Position numbers and translations under genes: made by a program
Part shown: positions 51,991 to 59,967 of the stretch, piece by piece
Layout: each line of letters begins with the position of its first letter
How positions within the stretch are numbered: the first letter of the stretch is position 1
Origin: Crocinitomicaceae bacterium
GTDB taxonomy: Bacteria; Bacteroidota; Bacteroidia; Flavobacteriales_D; Parvicellaceae
Direction of reading: 5' to 3'
Assembly (NCBI GenBank): GCA_002723085.1
Contig: PBNK01000013.1
Coordinates: 1-64,000 of the forward strand
DNA: 64,000 nt
The notes under the pieces: generated by a model
Database searches by the model: none
Told to the model about the DNA's origin: nothing
Seen by the model: only the letters and a program-made list of their open reading frames with translations

Positions 51991-53031
51991 ATGAAGAAAA
52001 AAGAGGAAGAAAAAACATTAAATGATTTAGGGGAATTTGGACTTATTGAAAGAATAACTAAATCCATTAAACTGACTAACAAATCATCTGAAAAAGGAGT
52101 TGGAGACGATGCTGCTGTTTTAAATTATTCAAATAAAAAAGTTGTTGTTTCAACAGATATGCTAATTGAAGGAATTCATTTTGACATGACATTCACTCCA
52201 TTAAAACATCTTGGATACAAAGCAGTAACTGCTAACATAAGTGACATTTTCGCCATGAACGCCTATCCAAAACAAATTACTATTGGACTTGGCCTTTCAA
52301 GTAAATACACCTTAGAGGCTATAGATGAAATTTATCAAGGAATTTATTTAGCCTGTCAAAAATATGGAGTTGATGTAATTGGAGGAGATACTACATCAAG
52401 TATAAATGGCCTAATAATTTCAATTACTACAATTGGTGAAGGAAATGAAAATGAAATAACATATAGAAACGGAGCTAAAGAAAATGACTTATTGGTTGTT
52501 AGTGGGGATTTAGGTGGCGCCTATATGGGATTAACCGTTTTACAAAGAGAAAAAGAAGTGTGGAAAAGCGATCCAAATATGCAACCAGACTTAGAAGGTC
52601 ATGACTATATATTAGAAAGACAGTTAAAACCTGAAGCAAGAAAAGATATAATTGACCTATTCAGAGATTTAAAAATAAAACCCACCAGTATGATTGACAT
52701 ATCTGATGGTTTAGCTTCAGAAATTTTTCATTTATGCAAAGAAAGTAATGTAGGATGTCAACTTTATGAAACAAAAATCCCTATTGACCCTTCAACTCAT
52801 AAAACAAGTATGGAGTTTAACATAAACCCAACTGTAAGCGCATTGAATGGAGGGGAAGATTATGAATTATTGTTTACTATTGATCAGTCCAATTATGAAA
52901 AAATTAAAAATTCAATTGATTTAACTGTTTTAGGGCACATCACAAAAAAAGAAGCTGGTATAAATTTAATATCAAACGGAGATGTTTCCACACCGTTAAA
53001 AGCGCAAGGATGGAATCATTTTAATAATTAA
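51991..53031 (+). CDS. thiL: Thiamine-monophosphate kinase
   Basis: ThiL phosphorylates thiamine monophosphate to the active pyrophosphate. It has 346 residues. Motifs are LGEFGLIERI, GVGDDAAVLNYSNKKVVVST with the metal-binding Asp pair, DVIGGDTTSS, and SMIDISDGLASEIFHLCKES. It belongs to the PurM-like fold. It is divergent from the suf operon and its stop overlaps rng by 4 bp. Confidence 0.93.
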   Translation: MKKKEEEKTLNDLGEFGLIERITKSIKLTNKSSEKGVGDDAAVLNYSNKKVVVSTDMLIEGIHFDMTFTPLKHLGYKAVTANISDIFAMNAYPKQITIGLGLSSKYTLEAIDEIYQGIYLACQKYGVDVIGGDTTSSINGLIISITTIGEGNENEITYRNGAKENDLLVVSGDLGGAYMGLTVLQREKEVWKSDPNMQPDLEGHDYILERQLKPEARKDIIDLFRDLKIKPTSMIDISDGLASEIFHLCKESNVGCQLYETKIPIDPSTHKTSMEFNINPTVSALNGGEDYELLFTIDQSNYEKIKNSIDLTVLGHITKKEAGINLISNGDVSTPLKAQGWNHFNN

Positions 53032-54578
53032 ATAGTAATTTTTTTCTTGTTCTCATTAAAGAATGAAAAATCCAATAGACCTACATTTGTATTTGGTCTA
53101 ACACTAATCCATTTTTTATACTTTAAAAACCAAGTTCTTTGGATGCTTTTAACTCCTTTTTTCAAAAATGAATCAACAAAAGGATGCACTTGCAATTCAA
53201 TACTTTTATTTTCACCAAGTTCAATAATCCTCTTTAAAAAGGATTCAATTTCATCTACAACTAAAATTGATGCCTGAATTTCACCTGAGCCTAAACATGT
53301 AGGACACACTTCTGTAACTTTTATTTCGGTTTCCGGACGAACTCGCTGCCTTGTTAGTTCAACTACTCCAAATCTACTTGGGAGTTGAATGTTGTGTTTA
53401 GCGCGATCTTCTTTCATGAAATTTCTAAAGTTTTCAATCAACTTTTTGTTGTTTTCTCTTTCATATAGGTCAATGAAATCAACAGCAATAATTCCTCCCA
53501 TATCTCTAAGGCGAAGTAATCTTGCAATTTCTTTAGCTGCTTCAATATTAGTATCTAATGCATTTTTTTCCTGATTTTGATCAGTAGCTTTTCTATTTCC
53601 ACTATTCACATCAATCACATGCATTGCTTCAGTATGATCAATTATTAAATATGCACCAGATTTTAAATTTACTTTTCTTCCAAATGAAGCTTTAATTTGT
53701 TTATTAATCCCATTATGATCAAAAATACCTACTTTTCCACTGTATAGCTTTACTATATCTTCTTTTTCAGGAGCAATAGTTTTTACATAGTCTTTCAATT
53801 CTAGAAATAATGACTCGTCATCAACATGAATGCTTTTAAACTCCTTATTCAATGCATCTCTAAGTAAAGTAGTAGCTCTATTCATTTCCCCAAGAACTCT
53901 TTTACGAGGAGAAGCAGTTTTGAGCTCTTTGTACATGATTTCCCACTTACTTTCTAAGGTTCTTAAATCCAAATCAAGTTCTGCTACTTTCTTATTTTGA
54001 GCTACTGTTCTAATAATTACACCAAATTTCTTTGGCTTAATGCTATATATTAGTCTTTTTAACCTTTCTCTTTCTTCTGGATCTTTAATCTTTTGAGAGA
54101 TTGATATTTTATCAGAAAAAGGGACTAACACAAGAAACCTACCAGGAATAGTAACTTCAGCACTTATTCTCGGACCTTTAGAAGAAATAGGTTCTTTTGT
54201 TACTTGAACAGCTAACAATTGATTAGAAGATACATGGTCTTTAATTTTACCTTCTTTATCAATACTTTGTTCAATTTTATTATATCCAAGCTTGTGGGTA
54301 GATTGCTTCCCCTTAAGAGTTCCTTGAACATATTTATTCATAGATTTAAACTGAGGGCCTAAATCTAAATAATGCAAAAATGCATCTTTCTCATAGCCAA
54401 CATCAACAAATGCTGCATTTAAACTTGGGATGATTTTCTTTACTTTTCCTAAGTAAACATCCCCTACACTGAAATTGTTATCAAGCCCGTCTTTATGTAA
54501 TTCTATTAATCTATTTTCATTAAGAAGTGCTGTAATAACTCCATCAGGTGTTGAATTTATTATTAATTCATACGACAC
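53028..54578 (-). CDS. rng: Ribonuclease E/G family endoribonuclease
   Basis: This enzyme cleaves single-stranded RNA and matures rRNA. It has 516 residues, the catalytic half only, as in RNase G. An S1 domain lies at about 35-120 (VGDVYLGKVKKIIPSLNAAF). The catalytic Asp residues are in HVIDVNSGNRK and GGIIAVDFIDLYERENNKKL, and the zinc link is CPTCLGSGEI. The start is GTG at 54576-54578 with a perfect Shine-Dalgarno sequence at 54585-54592. It is the last gene of a HU, mini-protein, rng operon. The leader has small hairpins, which could allow self-cleavage as in E. coli rne (inference). Confidence 0.95.
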   Translation of the reverse strand: MSYELIINSTPDGVITALLNENRLIELHKDGLDNNFSVGDVYLGKVKKIIPSLNAAFVDVGYEKDAFLHYLDLGPQFKSMNKYVQGTLKGKQSTHKLGYNKIEQSIDKEGKIKDHVSSNQLLAVQVTKEPISSKGPRISAEVTIPGRFLVLVPFSDKISISQKIKDPEERERLKRLIYSIKPKKFGVIIRTVAQNKKVAELDLDLRTLESKWEIMYKELKTASPRKRVLGEMNRATTLLRDALNKEFKSIHVDDESLFLELKDYVKTIAPEKEDIVKLYSGKVGIFDHNGINKQIKASFGRKVNLKSGAYLIIDHTEAMHVIDVNSGNRKATDQNQEKNALDTNIEAAKEIARLLRLRDMGGIIAVDFIDLYERENNKKLIENFRNFMKEDRAKHNIQLPSRFGVVELTRQRVRPETEIKVTEVCPTCLGSGEIQASILVVDEIESFLKRIIELGENKSIELQVHPFVDSFLKKGVKSIQRTWFLKYKKWISVRPNTNVGLLDFSFFNENKKKITI

Positions 54579-54584
54579 CTTAAT

Positions 54585-54592
54585 ACCTCCTT
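54585..54592 (-). promoter_or_regulatory. Perfect Shine-Dalgarno sequence of rng
   Basis: On the minus strand AAGGAGGT lies 6 bases before the GTG start of rng. It is fully complementary to the usual 3' end of 16S rRNA. The other gene starts that I checked in this window have A-rich leaders and no such sequence, as expected for Bacteroidota. It also decides the GTG as the true start. Confidence 0.8.
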
Positions 54593-54664
54593 TTTGGTTA
54601 CTAGCAGAGCGGTAAATGACTTATAAACTGCTACAATATAAAATTTATAGCAAGTTTTAAAACA

Positions 54665-54757
54665 CTACTTCTTCTTTTTGTGACGATTCTTTCTAAGACG
54701 TTTTTTTCTCTTGTGAGTTGACATCTTATGTCTTTTTCTTTTTTTACCGCTAGGCAT
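54665..54757 (-). CDS. 30-residue basic ribosomal-type protein (AURKAIP1/COX24 family, mS38-like)
   Basis: This is a very small gene between HU and rng. It reads MPSGKKRKRHKMSTHKRKKR followed by LRKNRHKKKK and a TAG stop. More than half of the residues are Lys or Arg. The sequence matches the AURKAIP1/COX24-domain family, whose mitochondrial member mS38 and mycobacterial relative bS22 sit in the small ribosomal subunit near the decoding region. The ATG is 24 bp after the HU stop. Its conservation and operon place argue that it is real despite its size. Confidence 0.85.
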   Translation of the reverse strand: MPSGKKRKRHKMSTHKRKKRLRKNRHKKKK

Positions 54758-54781
54758 AGGAATATTGTTAATTATTAATAC

Positions 54782-55072
54782 TTAGTTATTTTTCACTTTG
54801 CTTTTAACACCATCAACAAATGTTTTTGCGGGTTTAAAAGCTGGCACGTAATGTTCTGGTATAATCAATGTTGTATTTTTAGAAATGTTTCTTCCTGTTT
54901 TTTCAGCTCGTTTTTTCACAATAAAACTTCCGAAACCTCTTAAATAAACATTTTCACCATTTTCCATGGTGTCAATAATAGATTGCATAAAAGATTCTAC
55001 TGTAGCTTGAACAGCGATTTTCTCTACGCCTGTTTTTTCTGAAATATCTGCAACTAATTCTGCTTTTGTCAT
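54782..55072 (-). CDS. HU/IHF-family DNA-binding protein
   Basis: This is a 96-residue nucleoid protein. The HU signature is in VYLRGFGSFIVKKRAEKTGR and the DNA-contact arm carries NISKNTTLIIPEHYVPAFKP; KTF and the basic tail complete it. The residue after the usual Arg-Asn-Pro arm tip is Ile-Pro-Glu-His, as in other Bacteroidota HU proteins. It heads the operon with the mini-protein and rng; a -7 element lies 33 bases upstream. Confidence 0.94.
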   Translation of the reverse strand: MTKAELVADISEKTGVEKIAVQATVESFMQSIIDTMENGENVYLRGFGSFIVKKRAEKTGRNISKNTTLIIPEHYVPAFKPAKTFVDGVKSKVKNN

Positions 55073-55104
55073 AACATTTGATTAAACTCTAACAAAACGG
55101 GTTG

Positions 55105-55112
55105 CAAATATA
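55105..55112 (-). promoter_or_regulatory. HU operon promoter -7 element
   Basis: On the minus strand TATATTTG matches TAnnTTTG, 32 bases before the HU ATG. A TTTG is present 25 bases further upstream (55141-55138), a long but possible spacing. Confidence 0.5.
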
Positions 55113-55167
55113 ATTTTATTTATCAAAGTCTGAAAACCAAACAGAGTTTTTTACATTAGTTTTTTAA

Positions 55168-56193
55168 ATGACTGATAACTATTTCTCAAATACATTAATT
55201 AATTGGTATAAAGCCAACAAAAGAGACCTCCCTTGGCGCAACACTAAAGACCCTTATAAAATATGGATTAGTGAAATTATTCTTCAACAGACTAAAGTTA
55301 GTCAAGGACTACCTTATTATCATAAATTCATTGCTAATTTCCCAAATGTAAAAGCACTTGCCAAAGCAAACGAAGAGAAAGTCCTAAAAACCTGGCAAGG
55401 ACTAGGGTATTATAGTAGAGCCCGAAATATGCATTCAGCTGCAAAATACATTGCTTTTGAATTAAATGGCGTTTTCCCTTCTACATTTGAAGAAATAAAA
55501 AAATTAAAAGGTGTTGGAGATTACACTGCCGCTGCAATTTCATCATTTTGTTTTAAAGAAAAAAAACCTGTTTTAGATGGTAATGTTTATAGACTATTAA
55601 GCAGATTTTTTGGAATAGAAACCCCAATAGATTCAAGTCAAGGAAAAAAAGAATTTTATGAAATATTATCACAACTAATTCCTGATAAAAACCCTGATTT
55701 ATTTAATCAATCGATTATGGAATTTGGCGCGTTACAATGTAAACCTAAAAGCCCAAATTGCCCTTCATGTACTTGGGAAAATAAATGTGAAGCATTTGCA
55801 AAAAAAAAGACTCATATCTTACCTATAAAATCAAAAAAGAAAAAACAAAGAATTAGATACTTTAATTACATTGTTTACAAACATGAAAAAAACCTATATA
55901 TTCAAAAAAGAATTAAAAAAGACATTTGGCAAAACATGTATGAATTTCCGTTGTTAGAAACAGAAAATGAAATAACTAAATTACCCGAAAAAAATTTTAA
56001 TGGTGGCTTTTTAAAATCAATTAAAAAGTTTAAACATCTTTTAAGTCATCAAAAAATATACGCGACATTTTGGGAAATAAATATTAATTCTAGCTTAAAA
56101 AATAAAAATCAGTATAAAGTTGTCAACCTTGAAAATATAAATGAATTTCCTTTTCCAAAAATTGTTGAAAATTATATCAAAAATGACCTTTAG
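55168..56193 (+). CDS. mutY: A/G-specific adenine glycosylase
   Basis: MutY removes adenine mispaired with 8-oxoguanine. It has 341 residues. The catalytic Glu is in WISEIILQQTKV (Glu36), the HhH motif is LKGVGDYTAAAISSF, the catalytic Asp is in VLDGNVYRLLSRFF, and the 4Fe-4S cluster cysteines are C-x6-C-x2-C-x5-C around CKPKSPNCPSCTWENKC. A C-terminal NUDIX-like domain (about 230-341) recognises 8-oxoG. The order mutY-ssb-gldE-gldD is typical of Flavobacteriia. Confidence 0.96.
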   Translation: MTDNYFSNTLINWYKANKRDLPWRNTKDPYKIWISEIILQQTKVSQGLPYYHKFIANFPNVKALAKANEEKVLKTWQGLGYYSRARNMHSAAKYIAFELNGVFPSTFEEIKKLKGVGDYTAAAISSFCFKEKKPVLDGNVYRLLSRFFGIETPIDSSQGKKEFYEILSQLIPDKNPDLFNQSIMEFGALQCKPKSPNCPSCTWENKCEAFAKKKTHILPIKSKKKKQRIRYFNYIVYKHEKNLYIQKRIKKDIWQNMYEFPLLETENEITKLPEKNFNGGFLKSIKKFKHLLSHQKIYATFWEININSSLKNKNQYKVVNLENINEFPFPKIVENYIKNDL

Positions 56194-56239
56194 AATTCAT
56201 TCCAATAAACTAATTTAGTAAATCAAATAATTTTTTAAA

Positions 56240-56692
56240 ATGTCAGGAAGCATAAACAAAGTAATATTAATTGGTAATCTTGGTAAAGACCCAGAAGTTA
56301 GGCACTTAGAAAATGGTGCATCTGTAGCTAATTTACCTATTGCAACATCAGAAACATATAAAGACAGAAAATCTGGTGAAAAAGTAACTCAAACTGAATG
56401 GCACAATATTGTTCTTTGGAGAGGGTTAGCTGATATTGCTGAAAAATACTTGCATAAAGGTGATAAAATTTATATTGAAGGCAAACTAAGAACAAGATCT
56501 TGGCAAGACCAAGAAGGGAACAACAGGTATACTACTGAAGTCGTAGCAGACAACTTAACCATGCTTGGAAAAATTAATGATAATTCTTCTGGAAACAATA
56601 ATGGTTACAGCAATGAAAAAACTACAGCCAACTCAAAACCTTCAGGTGAAGATTTCTCTGCCCCAGATGAAAATGATGATTTGCCTTTCTAA
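56240..56692 (+). CDS. ssb: Single-stranded DNA-binding protein
   Basis: This is a 150-residue SSB. The OB fold has [20 protein letters not shown] and [21 protein letters not shown] short flexible linker leads to the acidic tip DENDDLPF, which recruits repair proteins. It lies 46 bp after mutY and 21 bp before gldE. Confidence 0.97.
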   Translation: MSGSINKVILIGNLGKDPEVRHLENGASVANLPIATSETYKDRKSGEKVTQTEWHNIVLWRGLADIAEKYLHKGDKIYIEGKLRTRSWQDQEGNNRYTTEVVADNLTMLGKINDNSSGNNNGYSNEKTTANSKPSGEDFSAPDENDDLPF

Positions 56693-56713
56693 TTATTAAC
56701 TAATACTTAAAAT

Positions 56714-58045
56714 TTGGATTACTTTCCGAGTTCTCTTCTTTTAATAAACAACAATTCTATTTTTTTAGATTTTAATTTTCACACTGGTGTGATTCTGTTT
56801 ATTATGTTTATTTTGTTGTGCCTATCAGCATTGCTTTCTGGCTCTGAAGTAGCTCTTTTTAGTCTTACTAGTTCTCAAAAGGAATTTTTAAAAACAGAAA
56901 ACTCATCTGTTTCAAAAAGAATATTAAAACTTTTAGAAAAACCAAAAACTTTACTTGCAACTATCTTAATTGCTAATAATTTTATTAATGTAGCAATAGT
57001 GATGCTGTCAACCTATTTACTTAACTCAGTATTTAATCCCGATCTAATTAATAGCACCTCTCAATTCCTTATTCAAGTAGTTGCTATTACACTTATTATA
57101 TTGATTTTTGGAGAAGTAATGCCTAAAATATATGCAAACAACAACAACATGGTGTTTTCAAAATTCATGTCTCTTCCCATTTTAATTCTTAGTATTGTTT
57201 TTAAACCAATAAGTAACTTTTTAATATCTAGCACCTCTCTTATTGATAAGCGTATTGAAAAGAAATCAAACCCTCTAGCTGCAGAAGAATTAGAACATGC
57301 TCTAGATTTAGCAAAAGATAGCGTTGAAAATGAAGAAGAAAAAAAATTACTTGAAGGCATAGTTAAATTTGGGAATACAGATGTTAAACAAATCATGACG
57401 CCTCGAACAGATGTGATGGCTTTTGAAAACAACTTAAAGTATAAAGATTTAATTAAAAAAATAAGAAACAGTAAGTATTCAAGAATTCCAGTTTATAAAG
57501 AATCTTTTGACCAAATAAAAGGAATTCTTTATGTTAAAGATTTATTGATTCACATTGAAAAAAACAATTCTTTTAAATGGAATACATTGCTTAGAAAACC
57601 AAAATTTGTTCCTGAGAATAAAAAATTGGATGATCTTTTAAAAGAATTTCAAGAAGAAAAAAAACATATTGCAATTGTCGTTGATGAATATGGTGGAAGT
57701 TCTGGAATTGTCACACTTGAAGATGTATTAGAAGAAATTGTAGGAGAGATAACTGATGAGTTTGATGATGAAGAATTAGTCTACGAAAAAATAGATTCTA
57801 AGAATTACCTTTTTGAAGGTAAGACATCATTAATTGATGTCTATAAAGTATTAGATATCAGCGGTGAAGACTTTGAATCCAATAAAGGAGAATCTGATAC
57901 AATCGGAGGGTTTTGTATAGAACAAGCAGGGAAAATTTTATTAAAAAATGAAAAAATAAATTTTAACGAATTTAGCTTTACGGTAACAGCTGCAGATAGA
58001 AGGAAAATTAAACAGATTAAAATAACTATTAATGATGCATCATAG
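56714..58045 (+). CDS. gldE: Gliding-motility-associated protein GldE
   Basis: This is a 443-residue CNNM/CorC-type membrane protein. About four membrane segments (about 25-160) include SALLSGSEVALFSLTSSQKE. Then come two CBS domains (about 210-330; MTPRTDVMAF, GILYVKDLLIH, IVVDEYGGSSGIVTLEDVLE) and a CorC_HlyC domain. GldE is required, redundantly, for gliding in Flavobacterium and T9SS function. The start is TTG at 56714, 21 bp after ssb. It overlaps gldD by 14 bp. Confidence 0.9.
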   Translation: MDYFPSSLLLINNNSIFLDFNFHTGVILFIMFILLCLSALLSGSEVALFSLTSSQKEFLKTENSSVSKRILKLLEKPKTLLATILIANNFINVAIVMLSTYLLNSVFNPDLINSTSQFLIQVVAITLIILIFGEVMPKIYANNNNMVFSKFMSLPILILSIVFKPISNFLISSTSLIDKRIEKKSNPLAAEELEHALDLAKDSVENEEEKKLLEGIVKFGNTDVKQIMTPRTDVMAFENNLKYKDLIKKIRNSKYSRIPVYKESFDQIKGILYVKDLLIHIEKNNSFKWNTLLRKPKFVPENKKLDDLLKEFQEEKKHIAIVVDEYGGSSGIVTLEDVLEEIVGEITDEFDDEELVYEKIDSKNYLFEGKTSLIDVYKVLDISGEDFESNKGESDTIGGFCIEQAGKILLKNEKINFNEFSFTVTAADRRKIKQIKITINDAS

Positions 58046-58619
58046 AAATTTTAATTTATTTCCTTTTCTAATATTGTTTCTTTTCTTAAATCAACAATGT
58101 AAAGAGGATATTCCCATTCCAAAACCAAAAAGTTTTTTAAAAATTAATTTTCCAAATAAAGAATATCACAAAATTGAAAGTGAATGCCCCTTTTCATTTA
58201 ACATACCTAATTATTCAAGTTGGGAAAAAATATTCCCGAATTCACCAAAATGTGATGAAGCAGTAATTTTTCCAAAATTCAAAGCAGAACTTATTTGCAA
58301 ATATTATGAGCTAGATTCCAATCTTTATGAATTAGAAGAAAAAATTTTTTCAAGTATAGAAAGTCATAAAAAATTTGCTGATAATGGAATTCTAAAAAAA
58401 GCTATTGAAAATCAAGAGAAAAAAATTTATGGTTTAACATTTGAAATAACTGGAAATTCTGCTGTAAATTATAAGTTTTATCTAACTGATCAGTCAAAAC
58501 ACTTTTTTACTGGAGAATTATTATTTCGAATAAAACCCAACTACGACTCTCTAAAGCCAATAATTAAATTTATTGAAAAGGATATTGATGAAATGATATC
58601 ATCATTTGAGTGGAAATAA
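58032..58619 (+). CDS. gldD: Gliding-motility lipoprotein GldD
   Basis: This is a 195-residue lipoprotein. The signal peptide ends in the lipobox FLNQQC with Cys23 (a Cys here is expected for GldD). The mature part has PKPKSFLKINFPNKEYHKIE and the CPFSFNIP stretch typical of the family. GldD is essential for gliding in F. johnsoniae. Its position right after gldE supports the name. It ends 1 bp before the convergent dehydrogenase gene. Confidence 0.9.
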   Translation: MMHHRNFNLFPFLILFLFLNQQCKEDIPIPKPKSFLKINFPNKEYHKIESECPFSFNIPNYSSWEKIFPNSPKCDEAVIFPKFKAELICKYYELDSNLYELEEKIFSSIESHKKFADNGILKKAIENQEKKIYGLTFEITGNSAVNYKFYLTDQSKHFFTGELLFRIKPNYDSLKPIIKFIEKDIDEMISSFEWK

Positions 58620-59798
58620 TTAACTAAATGCAGGTATTCCTGTTATATCCATCCCAGTTATCAATAGATGTATATCATGAGTTCCTTCATATGTTAAAAC
58701 TGATTCTAAATTTGCCATGTGACGCATTATAGAGTATTCATTCATTATTCCCATTCCTCCATGAATCTGCCTAGCCTCTCTTGCGATTTTCACAGCCATA
58801 TCCACATTATTTCTTTTAGCCATAGATATTTGAGCAGATGTAGCCCTACCTTCTTCCCTTAACTGTCCCAATCTGAAAGTCAACAATTGAGCTTTAGTAA
58901 TTTCTGTTATCATTTCAGCTAATTTCTTTTGAACCAATTGAAAACTTGCAATTGGTTTATCAAATTGTATTCTTTCCTTGGAATATCTTAATGCTGAATC
59001 ATAACAATCTAATGCTGCACCTATTGCCCCCCAAGCAATTCCATATCTTGCAGAATCCAAACACATTAATGGAGCCCCTAGACCATCTTTATTAGGTAAT
59101 AAATTTTCTTTTGGGACTTTTACATTATTAAAAATAAGTTCTCCAGTAGCTGAAGCTCTTAACGAATGTTTTCCATGCATCTCTGGAGTTTCAAACCCTT
59201 CCATACCTCGTTCAACAATTAACCCTTTTATTCTCTTATTTTCATCTTTCGCCCAAACTACCGCAATATCAGCAAAAGGAGCATTAGAAATCCACATTTT
59301 AGCACCATTTAAAAGATAGTGATCTCCATTATCTTTTATATTGGTAATCATACCACCTGGGTTTGAACCAAAATCAGGCTCAGTTAAACCAAAGCAGCCA
59401 ATCATTTCACCAGAAGCTAGTTTTGGTAAATATTTTTTTCTTTGATCCTCATTTCCAAATTTATATATAGGATACATTACCAAAGAACTTTGAACAGATG
59501 AAGTAGATCTTAAACCAGAATCACATCTTTCAAGCTCTTGCATTATTAATCCATAAGAAATTTGATCTAATCCTGCCCCACCATATTCCACAGGAATATA
59601 TGGTCCAAAACCACCAATTTCAGCAAGTCCATTTAAAATCTGATTAGGAAACTCTGCCTTTTCGTAATATTCTTCAATAATAGGTGAAACCTCTTTTTTA
59701 ACCCATGCTCTAGCAGTATCTCTTATTAACTTATGCTCATCCGTTAATAACTCATCCATAAGATAGTAATCGTGTGATTGGAATTGGTCTGTGCTCAT
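58620..59798 (-). CDS. Acyl-CoA dehydrogenase, glutaryl-CoA dehydrogenase type
   Basis: This is a 392-residue flavoenzyme. GCFGLTEPDFGSNPGGMITN binds FAD and the catalytic Glu is in VLTYEGTHDIHLLITG, the sequence typical of glutaryl-CoA dehydrogenase, which converts glutaryl-CoA to crotonyl-CoA in lysine and tryptophan breakdown. The start is the ATG at 59796-59798 (MSTDQFQSHDYYLMDELLTD). A longer reading from 59819 would run into the -7 promoter element. The gene stands alone on the minus strand. Confidence 0.87.
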   Translation of the reverse strand: MSTDQFQSHDYYLMDELLTDEHKLIRDTARAWVKKEVSPIIEEYYEKAEFPNQILNGLAEIGGFGPYIPVEYGGAGLDQISYGLIMQELERCDSGLRSTSSVQSSLVMYPIYKFGNEDQRKKYLPKLASGEMIGCFGLTEPDFGSNPGGMITNIKDNGDHYLLNGAKMWISNAPFADIAVVWAKDENKRIKGLIVERGMEGFETPEMHGKHSLRASATGELIFNNVKVPKENLLPNKDGLGAPLMCLDSARYGIAWGAIGAALDCYDSALRYSKERIQFDKPIASFQLVQKKLAEMITEITKAQLLTFRLGQLREEGRATSAQISMAKRNNVDMAVKIAREARQIHGGMGIMNEYSIMRHMANLESVLTYEGTHDIHLLITGMDITGIPAFS

Positions 59799-59816
59799 AA
59801 TTATAAATTTTGTTCG

Positions 59817-59824
59817 CAAATGTA
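59817..59824 (-). promoter_or_regulatory. Dehydrogenase promoter -7 element
   Basis: On the minus strand TACATTTG matches TAnnTTTG and lies 18 bases before the ATG at 59798. It supports the shorter start. No TTG is seen at -33. Confidence 0.45.
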
Positions 59825-59927
59825 ATTATTTCTATAAATTCATTATGTAATGTATAATCATATTTCATGATATTTTGTTAACAATAAAAAATCCCAACAT
59901 TAATTAAATAATGTTTTTAGTACATTT

Positions 59928-59959
59928 TTTGAATTGCCCAATGTTTAATTCTATTTTTG
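59928..59959 (+). promoter_or_regulatory. dnaG promoter
   Basis: TTTG (59928-59931), 20 bases, then TATTTTTG (59952-59959), a near-ideal flavobacterial promoter. The GTG start of dnaG follows 8 bases later, so the leader is at most a few bases. Confidence 0.65.
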
Positions 59960-59967
59960 AATAAATT

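Noticed and set aside
55096-55105. AACGGGTTGC upstream of HU as another ECF-type site
   Set aside because: The two words are adjacent instead of 15 bases apart, and the normal TATATTTG element is present.
58620-59819. Longer reading of the glutaryl-CoA-type dehydrogenase from 59819
   Set aside because: The extra codons overlap a TACATTTG promoter element, and MSTDQFQ at 59798 is a normal family start.
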